NCBI GenBank assembly: GCA_963422465.1
Contig: OY730169.1
Location: 4,526,001 to 4,590,000, forward strand
Reading direction: 5' to 3'
Source: Lichina pygmaea
Taxonomy: Eukaryota > Ascomycota > Lichinomycetes > Lichinales > Lichinaceae
DNA length: 64,000 nt
Part shown: positions 35,331-46,156 of the stretch, piece by piece
Numbering within the stretch: the stretch's first letter is position 1
How the letters are laid out: each line of letters begins with the position of its first letter
Made by a program: the position numbers and the translations under genes
The notes under the pieces: model-generated
Seen by the model: the letters and a program-made list of their open reading frames with translations, nothing else
Database searches by the model: none
What the model was told of the DNA's origin: nothing

Positions 35331-36448
35331 GTTGGTGGGGCAAGCTGGACGATGCCAAGCTAGACAAGCCTGATCTGGAGGTGTAAGTGAAGGTCGAGAA
35401 CGTACTGTAGCCGCGGCACGAGATGTGCTCTGCACCGTATGTCCATATCCAGAGCGAACTCTCCATGAGTGAAAAAGGTTGTCTGGCAGGAATTGCGAGT
35501 ATAAATTATGGTCCGCATCATCATCATCACCATCATCATCATCAATTTCACACGATGCCCATCACGCTTCACATACTTCCGTACCTCCGTACCGTAGTAT
35601 GTTTTACGCGATGTATTTCATGACTCCAAGTACGTACGTAGCGTATGATACGTACGTACCGGTACCGTCCGTCCTAAGCATCTTAGATACTGTACTAGAG
35701 AAGTGAACCGCCCTTTTTAGTTTCCCCTTCAGAACTGCGCTTCTTGCAAGCCCTCTGCTTATTTTTTAAAATTTTTTTTTTCTCGAACCGGTCCTCCTTT
35801 CCAAAGCCTCGGCCTATTTTTCCGAACCGGTCCGCTTCTTCGAACCCGTTTTCTGCTTTTCCAAACGTCCTGCTTTCTTTCCTTTTTTTTTCTTTCAGAC
35901 CTCGGCTTTTTTTTTTTTTTTTTTTTGGGGGGGGGTTTGTTTCGACTGCTCTGCTCTCTCTTCCAGACCTCGGCCTTTCTCCAGGCCTTGGGTCAGTCTC
36001 TTCTCTTTCCGGAACATCTGCTCACTGGTAGGTACAAAAGTACGTAGGTAAGTTACGTACAGCACGGTAGAGTAGGAAGATGAGCCTCCAGGTTACGTAC
36101 CTCGTACATCGAACAAAGGTTGGAAGTACAAGCCGTTGGGACAACTACGTATCAGAGACGATCAGAAACCGTCAGAGATTGACAGAAGAACGTATTGGGT
36201 CCGAGTGTGCCAAATGCAAATTATAGTCTCCGTTTGCTCGTCTTCCTTTTCGAACCCGACATGCGCCAAACCCTCAAAATAACATGCAGCTGCTCTTCCC
36301 CAAAGCTCTGCCAAATCCTTCCTGAACCGTCCTTGAATCGACTATGAGTTCCTTGTGCCAAAAATGTCCACCCCGTTGCTGAGGATGATGTTACTGCCAG
36401 TAGAAGTGTCCAAAGATGGACGGTCTGGGGGTGGCCTACGGCGATCGC
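35331..36448. other. Convergent rrp9/CFEM spacer, no gene
   Basis: Contains a (CAT)n run at about 35516-35545, TACGTA words at 35632-35665 and a T-rich then G9 stretch at about 35908-35936. Repeated CGAACC(GGT/CGT) words lie between 35785 and 35850. No coding frame was recognised. Confidence 0.55.
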
Positions 36449-37518
36449 TCAGAGTAGAGCGAAGAGGGCGGCGGCGGCGGCGCCGAAGAGACCGAGTCCT
36501 TGTCCCGCGGAGGAGAGACCGTTGGCGGCATTTTCGGTTACCGTAGCGACGGTGGCCGAGGCCGAGGTGCTGCTGTCAGACGGCGAAGCTAAAGAGGGTG
36601 GTTTGTTAGCAGCAGCACAACGTCTGACCTGAAAGGGATAAGAGGGTTCGATCAGGGCGGTCTGGTAGACGCTCTGGCAGACTCATCGGGAGTCAAGATG
36701 TGGCGAGGTAATCGAGAAGTTACGTACCATCGGTGGAGCTGGCCGCGGTCGGCGACGCCGTTCCGGCTGCGGTCGACGTCTCATCCGCCGAAGCAGAAGT
36801 CGACTCATCATCAGCGGTGGATTCGGTGGATGTTTCACCCTCGGAATCCGAAGCCGACTCATCGTCGGTGGCGGGTTCGGTGGATGTTTCATCCTCGGAA
36901 TCGGAAGACGACTCGTCACCGGTGGCGGACTCGGTCTCATCCTCCGAAGCCGAAGACGCCTCGTCAGACGAGCCAGGTTCGGCAGCCGTCGAGCAGATGA
37001 CGTCGTCGGAGATTTCGACGCCGGCGCTGGAAGGAGAAAGCCAAGATCAGCTTCCACCCGAGAGCCCATGTCCAAGCCGGACGGGTACCTACGTAGCGCA
37101 GATGCCACGAGCAAACTCCAGCGTCTCTGTACGCGACACGGATCAGCATCGAGAAGCGGGGGAAGACTGGTAGGGAAACGATAGAAGCGGACACGTACTG
37201 TCCTGGCCTTCCTGCGGGCAAGCCTCGGCCACGCAGCAGGCGATGTTGACGAGGAAGTCGTTGTTCGAGCAGATGCACTCGACGTCAAGGCCGGTGCACC
37301 CCTCAACGTTGAGGGACGAGCCGACGCAGGATTGCTACGACTTGTCAGCGGAAGGAGCGTTGCATACGATGGGCCGTACGCCGAGTAACAGGCCACGACA
37401 GACGGGGAGAGTTTTGGAAGCAACGTACAGCACACGTGGGGAGGTCTGCGACGTCCGGCATCTGCGCCGAAGCGAGCGCGACGAGGCCAGCGACGAGAGA
37501 GATGGAAGATAGCCTCAT
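36449..37518 (-). CDS. CFEM-domain GPI-anchored surface protein
   Basis: Five exons: 37518-37429, 37334-37199, 37126-37093, 37026-36728 and 36588-36449, for 232 residues, with all phases consistent. The signal peptide is MRLSSISLVAGLVALASAQ. The CFEM module follows the consensus: PTCAQSC, nine residues, C, then Asp, CIC, ten residues, CC, AC, and a further C fifteen residues on (TLEFARGICA). A Ser/Thr/Glu/Asp-rich stalk with three imperfect repeats of the SDSEDETSTEPATDDE type lies at about residues 100-180. The last residues, from about 218 (GLFGAAAAALFALL), form a hydrophobic GPI-anchor signal. CFEM proteins act at the cell surface or wall, some in haem uptake (established); the ligand here is unknown. 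Exon 3 is only 34 nt. Three of four donors are GTACGT. Confidence 0.85.
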
Positions 37519-38474
37519 GATTGCGATATCGATAAAGGTAGCTTTCGTCTTTTACGACGTTGGCCGACCGAAGAGACTGTTGTTTGGTAGGGGTGAAAGA
37601 CTGGTCTGTCGTTGCGTTGGGCGTCGTGCGTGCGTGCGTGCGTGCGTGCGTGCGTGAGTTTGTGTGAAAGCGGGGAAAGGTGTTTTGCGAAGAGGAAAAG
37701 AAAGGATCTTCGTTATAAGGAGCCTCGCCAATCTGAGGGACGAATGGAACGCAAACGGTGGCTAATTAGCTCCAAGACAAAACACCCGGCGCTCATCAAC
37801 TGGGCCGGAGGAGGACGGGATCAACCAAGAAAAAAACGACTGGATTTTTTCGGTTCCTTCAGGGAGATGACAACCACTCTGGAATCTAGATCCCACAAGA
37901 CCGAAGGCCGGCCTTCCTCTCCCCCTATATGTCAGGCTCTCGATCTGACGCGGGGACGAGATACGGCGGCGTGAGAGCTCCGTGCGCCGATGGTGGCCCT
38001 TCGAAGCGCCTGTGCCATGCCGTTTCTGGACGGTGTCCTTGCTACAAGATATGCAGCTCTGCGGCAGGACGTCGTACGAGTACAGTCCTACGTATGTACT
38101 ACGTACGTACGTACCGTCTGCTGTACTGGCACATTCCTGGGCATCAGCAACAGTTTGGTCCCCGTCGTCGAGGATCGACCATGTCGCTCTGGGCCCCCTT
38201 AGACAGCGTGTCAAGGAAGCTCGAGCCAGGCAGTACTTCCGTAGCTTGTACCTCCGTACGTACAGTACGAGTACGGAAGTACTCGTAAGGCAAAGGGCCA
38301 AGTGACGATCCAAGGACAGAGTTTAGCCGAACTGAGCGAAGCGCCGATGTCAAACTGCCGCGTCTCGATGCGGGAGCGGAGACGAAAAGAGAAAACGTCG
38401 CCCTGGGTTGATACGGGCGTCAAATCTTGCGTGCTGTGTGTAAGATGCTACTCCATACGAACAGTAGCAGCAGA

Positions 38475-38545
38475 CGCTACGTATGCACGTATGTACATAG
38501 TACCCGCACGTACGTATGTACAGTACGTGCATACGTACTCCGTAG
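38475..38545. repeat. TACGTA palindrome cluster
   Basis: Overlapping CTACGTATGCACGTATGTAC and ACGTACGTATGTACAGTACG words form an imperfect fold-back. Confidence 0.75.
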
Positions 38546-39054
38546 GTGCTGTAGCTTTCTGACAAATCGCCACCTGGAAAAATTATCTCTTGACAGAGGA
38601 TGAAGACGAGCCGGATACTGGCATAGAGCTCTGATCGTGGAAGATGGATATATACTATACGTACTTGTGGCAGCCCATGCAATGTCAGAGGCTGCATCAA
38701 AAGTGGTGTGACCCATTTAGTGTGACAAATGGTTCTTTATGACTTTAGAGACACCTTTATTTATTGTACAGTAAGACAGTGGCTCTGCAGAAACATTTTC
38801 AAGAGTGATGATAAGGACTGTTTGGGACTTGACACTGTAATAAGTACGTACCGTACAGCTCACATGGGTGAGTGCTCAACAACATTCTTGCAGATATGGC
38901 TGGAGGCTCGGTCATTGTACAGTAGAATCAATCCGCTCATCTCTTGTCTTTGGCAAAACATCATTGCTCCAGCAGGCAGAGCCCCAGGTCTGACAAATGT
39001 TTTGATGTGTTGCTTTGTACCGTACGGTATAGGTCTCGTCTCGTCTCCCCTTGC

Positions 39055-39074
39055 CCCCCCCCCCCCCCCCCCCC
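39055..39074 (+). repeat. Homopolymer run of 20 C
   Basis: Uninterrupted C20 on the plus strand, in gene-free DNA. Confidence 0.85.
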
Positions 39075-42000
39075 TTCAAGCGACTGTCTCCCGACGAAGA
39101 TAGAAGCTGCCTGGCGAAGGTTTCAATTTCGTCGTACGTATGTACACACGCACCATATGGAAGGACGGAAGTACACACGGGGTACTTACAGTTTTATCGT
39201 CAAGGGGGACCTGTCATGGCCTAATACGTACCCATACGTACCGTGCCTGCATAGGCTATACCACCTCTTACAGACACGGCTTTCTCTTCGATGTTGAGGG
39301 GGGGGGCGAGTTTCATGCCTCTTCGTCAAAGCGCCGCCCGTTGCAGTACCGGTAATGTAGGACCGCTGCTTCTCTTGCATGTTCTAAGCGCCGGCTCCGC
39401 CTTGGACTCGAATACAGTACGTTACGTACGTAGCGGACCGAGCCAGCGGTGCAGCGGCAGACTTGGTCGCCGCCAGCCAATGACATCGTCAGCGTGGCGC
39501 GGCGCTAACGGTGCTCTTTCTCAACCTCGGCACCCTCGGCTCATCAGGCAGAGAGACGTTTGGGGAAGGACGCACAGCAGCCTGGTAATGCCGTGTGTAC
39601 CCACATACCAGTACAGTACGGACGTCTTCAAGAGTCCCCGTCTATCGGAAATGGAAGGAGCTGGTATATACGTACCTCGTACGTACGTACGACTGCAGAT
39701 CCTAGGAGTGAGATGAGGCAGGCTTGGATAGTCATGCAGAGTCCTAAAGTGAGGGGGGTTGTTTCCTACACACCACTTCTCCCAATCCCATTTCTAAAAA
39801 GATCTTTGATTTGCAATCTTCAGTCCAGTCTGGCTTTCCAAGAACCTGTAGGCACATACTATACCTTACGTACTTTAGCAGGCAAGGCAGAAAGTGCAAT
39901 ATCGATAGTATCTCGGGTTCAGTGGTCCATGACAGAACTCATCTTCTGAAGCTGTCTCTTCGAAGTTCATCGCATGACCATAGCCCTGTAGCCTCCAAGA
40001 AGCAAGTGCTATCTCCGAATGCATTGCAGCGTGTTTGGTCAAACAAAGGACAAGATCTGTTGCTGCTGAGAGATTGCGAAAACACTGAGTTGAGAGCAAG
40101 CATGTGTTTGTGAGGTCCAGCTACGTATGTACCTGCCGTACGTAGAAAAATCTCGTACATCCAACATGTTTCAGTCCAACATAAACAGACAAGGACCCTT
40201 GTCGGAGAGCATGACCTGGGAGGACCCTGGATTTCTGCGTACCTCCTCGCAGACAGCGACACCAGTTGTCTTGCCACATCACGGAAGCCTCGGGTGGACC
40301 CACTCTCGATATCAAGAGATCCACATGAAGGCATCTGATCAATTTGCCCGTGCCCAGATGTACATGATGCTGAGTACAAGGCACAGATGCAGGACAAGCA
40401 TTGCGCCTGTGTTGCGCTTGCGAGTGATCTCCCACCTCTGGCACTAAGATATACCGGTACAGTACCCGTAGGAAGCAATGTCAAGCTGAGAAACACCCTC
40501 AAGCTTGCTTGTCATAATCTTGCCATGAACCTGTAGACTGCACGAGCAGATCTGTGCCTTTTCTTCACACTTGTGGACAGGTCCAGTCAGGGCAAGTCTC
40601 TTTTGCTGGGCTAAACAATCGTAACCCTTGGTGCTGCTTCAATGGCATGGTACCGGTACGGTATGGTCCTCATGACCACATAGCTGATCGCTGCGCTTGC
40701 TCACAAACAGTTGCTGAATCAGAAACAAGACATTCAAATGAGATACTCATATGAGTACCTCAAAGAGGATCGATCACCTCTTGCTCCTTGACGAGAGAAA
40801 CTGAGCAGGAGACGTCTACTGGTACCGGTACTGGTACCGTACCGTAGTGAATAGCAAGAAAAGTCAACAAAGCCGAACTCCAACGTCATGGAATACGGTA
40901 CCGGTACGGTACAATGCTGTGCGGTACTGTACTGTATGGAATGAGAAAAACAATGACATGGCTGTTGCTCATGTTGATATCTACTGTCCACTGTACTCCG
41001 TACTCACTGTACGTACAGTACATTTCAGCCTTATGATACCATCTTCACCAGGCCCAATAGCCGCAGCAACATCAGAGACAACTCATGATACTCACAATAC
41101 CCATGAGACCCGACATCAAAAAACACCGTGTATGGATAAGATCATACAGACTCCGAGAAGATATTGTAGCCGGCATGAGAACCAACAGCAACATGGACAC
41201 CGACATGGAACCATGTAGACCTGCATAGAACCGCGTAGAAGGATGGGGTGCTGCAGAGTGGCAGGCCTGCCTCTACTCAACGTCTGGAGTAATGTAATGT
41301 AATGTATTTGAGCATCGTAGCATGGCCGTGATATCTCTTCTTGATCGTGATACTGCGAGGACCACCCTGCACAAGGACAGTGCACACCAGCCCTGTAGAC
41401 GGTCTCTTGGCTGCCTTTGGCTTTGGCACACCGAAAGATACATGGCGTGGTACGGTATGTCGTGAGATATCAGCCGCTCAGACTGATGTCTGAGAGATAT
41501 CCAGCGGGATGAGGCTTGCTGTGGTACGGTACAGTAGAGTGCAGGACGACATGTTGGGGCGCAGTACATGGTATAGCATCATGCCCCCGCCGTGGCAGCA
41601 GTTCGCCGTTCACAGGGATCGACGTCGACCTAGCATGGCGAGGCAGGCGCTGCGGCCGCCGCACGCCGTAGCAGCGGACAAGGGCTCGAGGACATATTGC
41701 TCGTCTAGCCTACGACAGTGACTTGGCTCCTGGATCGAATCACGAAGACATGGCGGGCAGCAAGCGCAGAACAAGCGGCAGACTACATCCGCAGTGTCAT
41801 GGTTGGTGTTGGTGTCGATGTTGTGGAGGTGATGGTGATCGTAGGGGAGAAAAAAGGGGATGGCCCCTGGTTTGTAGATAGAAAGAAAAACTGCCATCTC
41901 TCAGTGTTGATAGACACACAGAAACTCTCTCTCCATCTCGCTCCGAGCAACCCCGCAAACGCATTCGATAGATGTCACTCTGACAGAAAACCCCCCAGCC

Positions 42001-42090
42001 CAATCGTCGTTTCCCGCACCGTCGCCGGCTTTCCATGGAAATGACGCCCGGGGTGAATCGAACAAAGGGACATCCAGAGCTGGAACCAAA

Positions 42091-43456
42091 TCAAGTCTGT
42101 TGCGCAGCAGGCGCGGCCGAGGTCTCGGGCGCTTCAGTCTTGCCCTCGGCCGGGGCGTCGGCGGTCTTGGACGACTCGGCCTGAGCCTGGCCGGCTGGCT
42201 TCTCCTCCTCCTTGGCTGCGGCGGGCTCGGCGGAAGCGGCGGCGGCTGCGCCACCGGCGCCACCGGCGCCACCGGCGCCGCTCTCGCCCTCGTTTCCGTC
42301 GGCGGAGGTCCAGAGGGTCAGATTGTCTCGAAGAAGCTGCATGATCAGGGTGCTGTCACGGTAGGACTCCTCGGACAGCGAGTCGAGTTCGGCGATAGCG
42401 TCATCGAAGGCGGACTTGGCGAGATGGCAGGCTCGGTCCGGGGAGTTCAGGATCTCGTAGTAGAAAACCGAGAAGTTGAGCGCCAGACCAAGTCGGATCG
42501 GGTGAGTCGGGGTCAGCTCGGTCTGAGCGACCTCGGTAGCGTTCTGGTGGAAGCGGCGTCAGCGTCCCATCACCGTCACGATCTCGGAGCCCATCTACCT
42601 TGTAGGCCTCGTGGGCAGCCGTAGCAGCATTCTTACGCTTCTCGCCCGAGGCGAACTCGGCCAGGTAGCGATGATAGTCACCTTTCCTGTACAAGAGCCA
42701 GGTGAGCAAGGGGACAAAGCGGTCCGACGCCACGGAGCGTGTTGACGAGCCACGCACATCTTGTGGTAAAAAACCTTGGACTCGCCCGATTCGGCCTTGG
42801 GGATCAAAGAATCGTCCAGCACATCGAGAACATCTTGGCAGACGCGCTCGAGTTCCGCTTCGATCTTGGAACGGTAGTCCCTGATGGTGGAGACGTGCTT
42901 CTCCGATCCCTTAGACTCTTCCTTCTGCTCGATAGACGAGATGATCCGCCAGGAGGCACGTCGGGTGCCGACTACGTTCTTATACGCTACGGAGAGTAGG
43001 TTGCGCTCGTCCACGCTCAGTTCCCCACCAAGCTGCGACACGAATTGTCAGGTTCCTTGGCGCTTGCTGGCGCGGTCGACCGTGGCCTGGCCACATACCT
43101 TCGCGACCTCCTGCGGATCAAGTCAGGACTCAGCGTCAGCATCGCGTGTCAACGCTTTGAAGACGAACCTTCATGTACGTGACCATCTCTAGAGTCGGGG
43201 GGGGGTCAGCTATCTGTCCAACGCAAGATCAGGGATCCGTCCATCGGGCTCACCGTCATAGCGCTCGGCCTGCTCGCAAAGCCTCGCGAGGAAGGTTTTG
43301 CTGTCACCAGCAGTCAACAATCAAGCCCAAACAGTCGAAATCAGCGTCCGACGTACTTTTCGCGCTGTGAGCAAAGCCACGGTCAGCCAGTTCGATTGAG
43401 TGACGGAAAATGAGGTCCTCGCCACACGGTGGAGGAAGACGTACCTCGTTTGACAT
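42091..43456 (-). CDS. bmh1: 14-3-3 protein (eight exons, one of 8 nt)
   Basis: Exons 43456-43445, 43364-43357 (8 nt), 43300-43254, 43188-43169, 43110-43099, 43032-42758, 42686-42599 and 42543-42091 give 304 residues with every phase consistent. The joined N-terminus reads [20 protein letters not shown], then YDEMVTYMKEVAKLGGELS, which is exactly the family's helix 1-2 layout. Signature 1 is [11 protein letters not shown]; signature 2 is [17 protein letters not shown]. 14-3-3 proteins are cytosolic dimers that bind phospho-Ser/Thr motifs in signalling and cell-cycle proteins. Oddity: the acidic tail after LTLWTS is extended to about 68 residues and holds a GAGGAG repeat and an Ala/Glu/Lys-rich stretch, so the protein is about 40 residues longer than usual. 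It is divergent from the SAP-like gene. Confidence 0.9.
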
Positions 43457-44301
43457 CTTGGCGTGAATAAAGGTGGAGTCCCAAAAGTGGCACCAGGCAG
43501 AGCCGATCGAGGTGAAACTGGAACGAACAAGTGACACACGAGATATCAACGCCCGATGACGTGAGAAAAACGTCCGGTTGTGTTTCTATCGCAGCTCACA
43601 CTAGATGTGCAGAGACAAAAGTCGATGCTGTTTCTTGGTGACGATGACGGTGGAGGTGGAGGTGGAGGTGGAGGTTGATTTGATTGTGTGGTGGTACGTA
43701 GAACGAGGTTGAATTTGACGGGGACGGGTGATTGCCTCACGAAAGGCAGAGCCGCTTCAAAAGGAGGCGATACTATAAGTTACGTACAGAGGTACACAGT
43801 ACATATGGTGGCACGACACAAGTCTATGTACAGCCACATACATAATTGACTTTGAGTAGATCCATCTAGTCTTTAGTGATGTGACTGCAGTATCGAGAAG
43901 GGTTGTTGATGATGTCTCATTACTTATGACTAAGACGAACAAAAACTTGTAAGGATGCACACAGACTTTTGTCGTGACTCTGTACGTATGTACTCCGTAC
44001 GGAAGTACGTACGGCGGCTATGATCAGATTCCTGGCAGATACCCATACGTACCGGTGTTATTGAATTCGCTAGGGCAATCACGCCCGGGCACAAAACAAA
44101 TGATCTGCTTCCGGAGGGTGCACAGAAGCAGTCTTGATCATGTGCGTCCGAAGCTAAGCGATCAGCAGGTCACGTCACCCCACTTCCTCACTTCCCCACT
44201 CTCTTCCTTTTTCGCGTCACCAACGTCTTCCTTTTCTCACTTTATCCTCACTTCTTCGTCTCACGATCCGCTCAAAGGCAAGGTCATCTAGTTAAGAAAG
44301 A
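43457..44301. promoter_or_regulatory. Divergent promoter region of 14-3-3 and the SAP-like gene
   Basis: It contains a (GGAGGT)n hexamer run at about 43651-43677 close to the 14-3-3 start, and a TACGTA cluster at about 43980-44012 (with GTACGGAAGTACG). C/T-rich leader DNA at 44170-44280 precedes the SAP-like gene. Confidence 0.5.
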
Positions 44302-45300
44302 ATGCCTTCACGAACCAAGTTAAATTCAAGACTCCGGATCCGGTGCAAGGCGTTAGGCTTGGCGGCGAGCGGAAGTAACCAGGAACTTCAAGACCGTATC
44401 CGACGACGAGAACAAGAGCTGAAAGCCGAGCTAGACCAGGCGGGTGAAAAGAGCACAGAAGATGGATCCGTGGAAGCAATTCTCGTTGACATGCCAGACA
44501 TGCCTCCTGATGACGTTGGCATTCTTTGTCAAAACGAGCTGTTCCGAGAGAGTGAACACGCGAGTCCTGTTGACGATCATGAGCCCCCTCGATGGGGAAA
44601 TTCCCGCGGACTGACCGCGCTTGAAAAGCTCGATTATAGCCTGAACAAGGTCAGCGTCATTGAGCCCAAGCTCGCACAGGCCGAGGAAGAGATCGAGATC
44701 CTTCGCAGGAAGGTCGACGTGCTGAGTATGTCGAGCGAAGCCTATCTCAGCGTTCGGAGTCGATTTTTCTCGGTGTACCGTCGCGACATAGCCTGCGATG
44801 CGACGGCGAATGACCAGAAGATCATCGCCGAAGGCAACGGCGTCGCCCACGATGGAGATCCCCTTGTGGATAGCGAGCTCGTCCGGTTAGGACGCCGTCA
44901 AGATGACGATTATTTCGAGGAATTGTACGGGCTGCCCTGGGTTAGAGTCCCAATCTACAGTTAGTTACCCCTCTTGGTTTCCCTTTGCAGAATAGTGACA
45001 TGACAAGAAGCTGATTTATTAATATCTGCAGAGGATAACGGAGACTTGTTACACCTCCTGCGCGTCCACGCGACCGCAAAGGCCGACGGGAGCAGGCCCG
45101 TCGAGCCGGAGATCGAAGCCGCATTCCGAAAGCTCATCAAGGCCCTGCGGCACGGCGGGTACCCGACAGATTTCATGGGCGATGAAGGCTCAGTAGAGAA
45201 GAGACTGTACTGGGGATTCTGGGACGCTTGGGTGAAATCCGGCCGAAGGACGGCGCCGAGGTACGCATGCTCGTTGTTCGGGACCAGAAGGGAGATCTAA
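44302..45300 (+). CDS. SAP-like, coiled-coil fungal protein of unknown function
   Basis: Exons 44302-44959 and 45032-45300 give 308 residues. The intron has donor GTTAGT, a CTGAT branch and acceptor CTGCAG. Residues about 7-36 (LRIRCKALGLAASGSNQEL) look like a SAP motif, a DNA- or RNA-binding helix-extension-helix, although it is short and degenerate. A predicted coiled coil follows at about 112-155 (LAQAEEEIEILRRKVDVL). The C-terminal part has the block DYFEELYGLPWVRV and, in exon 2, LYWGFWDAWVKSGR, which I associate with uncharacterised ascomycete proteins. The role could be in chromatin or a transposon-derived regulator; neither is shown. No paralogue was seen in the window. Confidence 0.65.
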
Positions 45301-46156
45301 TTCGAGCGGCAGGTGAGAGCGCCCGCAAGCCTCGCAGTCGCCGCGTTGGAGATCCTGGCCGGTGTTCAAGCTATCCGTTGGATGCCTAGGCCGACAATGG
45401 CTCCCTATTCAGTCCAGTGATGAGGGTCTCTCCCACCCAAATGGTGAGTCCTTGAGCAGCCAATGCGAAGTTGACATAGGTCGCACAGGCGGTTTAAACA
45501 AAGGCAACAAATAACTTCGTGCTGATAGCTCCAGGCCCTATCAGAAAATCGCTCGCCCTAGTCGATCGTTTCTATCCGGGACGTTTTGGGGGAATTGTGC
45601 TATGATCGAACTGAATCGATAGGGAAAGTGGCTACTCAAAGCACCGTCTAATTAGTCTGCGCTGGAGGAAGCCAAGGGGGTCGTGGGGGTCTACTTTCGC
45701 CCTAGGGTTATGCGACTGGAGCTGGTCCCTTGCTCGAAAATGTGCATCGATGCGGGAAAGCACAGATGTCGAAGTTGTCGCATCTACCGCGTGGCTTCTA
45801 GTAGAGCCAGTGCGTCGTCGTTTCGGCCTTTTCGTCCTAAGCTTTGACACTACCGTGACTATTCAAGTGTGTGGGTCATATGAGTACGAGTTACGAACGT
45901 ACCGGTACTTTAGTAGCGAGACTTTCTCCCCGTGTAGATGTGGCCACGGTGGTCTCCGATACGTACGGCAACGGCCCCGAGTTCACGATATCCATTGACG
46001 TAGTAGACTTTAAATCTCACCAAGTCGCTCCTTACTGAGCCGTTTCTGTCGCTTTCCTTGTGGGCTCTCCCATCTCGATGCTGTGACGGTTTTCTTCGCA
46101 AGCTTCCGTCCTTGAGATAGTCCTCCCCTTGGCCTTTGCAACCTGGTGTCGGCGTC
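45301..46156. other. Intergenic spacer upstream of the Ca2+-ATPase
   Basis: About 850 bp. No coding frame or RNA gene was recognised. One TACCGGTAC word is near 45899. Confidence 0.5.

Larger units (their letters stand above)
37519..42090. other. 4.6-kb gene-free region rich in TACGTA palindromes
   Basis: It begins with a (GTGC)n/(GCGT)n microsatellite at about 37622-37656 in the CFEM upstream region. Palindromic clusters lie at 38095-38115, 38230-38285, 38475-38545, 39410-39425 and 39670-39690, and GGTACCGGTAC-type words at 40645-40660, 40820-40850 and 40893-40915. A C20 run is at 39055-39074. No frame longer than about 185 codons exists, and none has a recognisable motif. I see no RNA gene. 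Confidence 0.6.

Noticed and set aside
41797-42090. Possible further exon downstream of 14-3-3
   Set aside because: The 14-3-3 frame closes with TGA at 42091; downstream sequence is A/T-rich 3' flank without a continuing frame.
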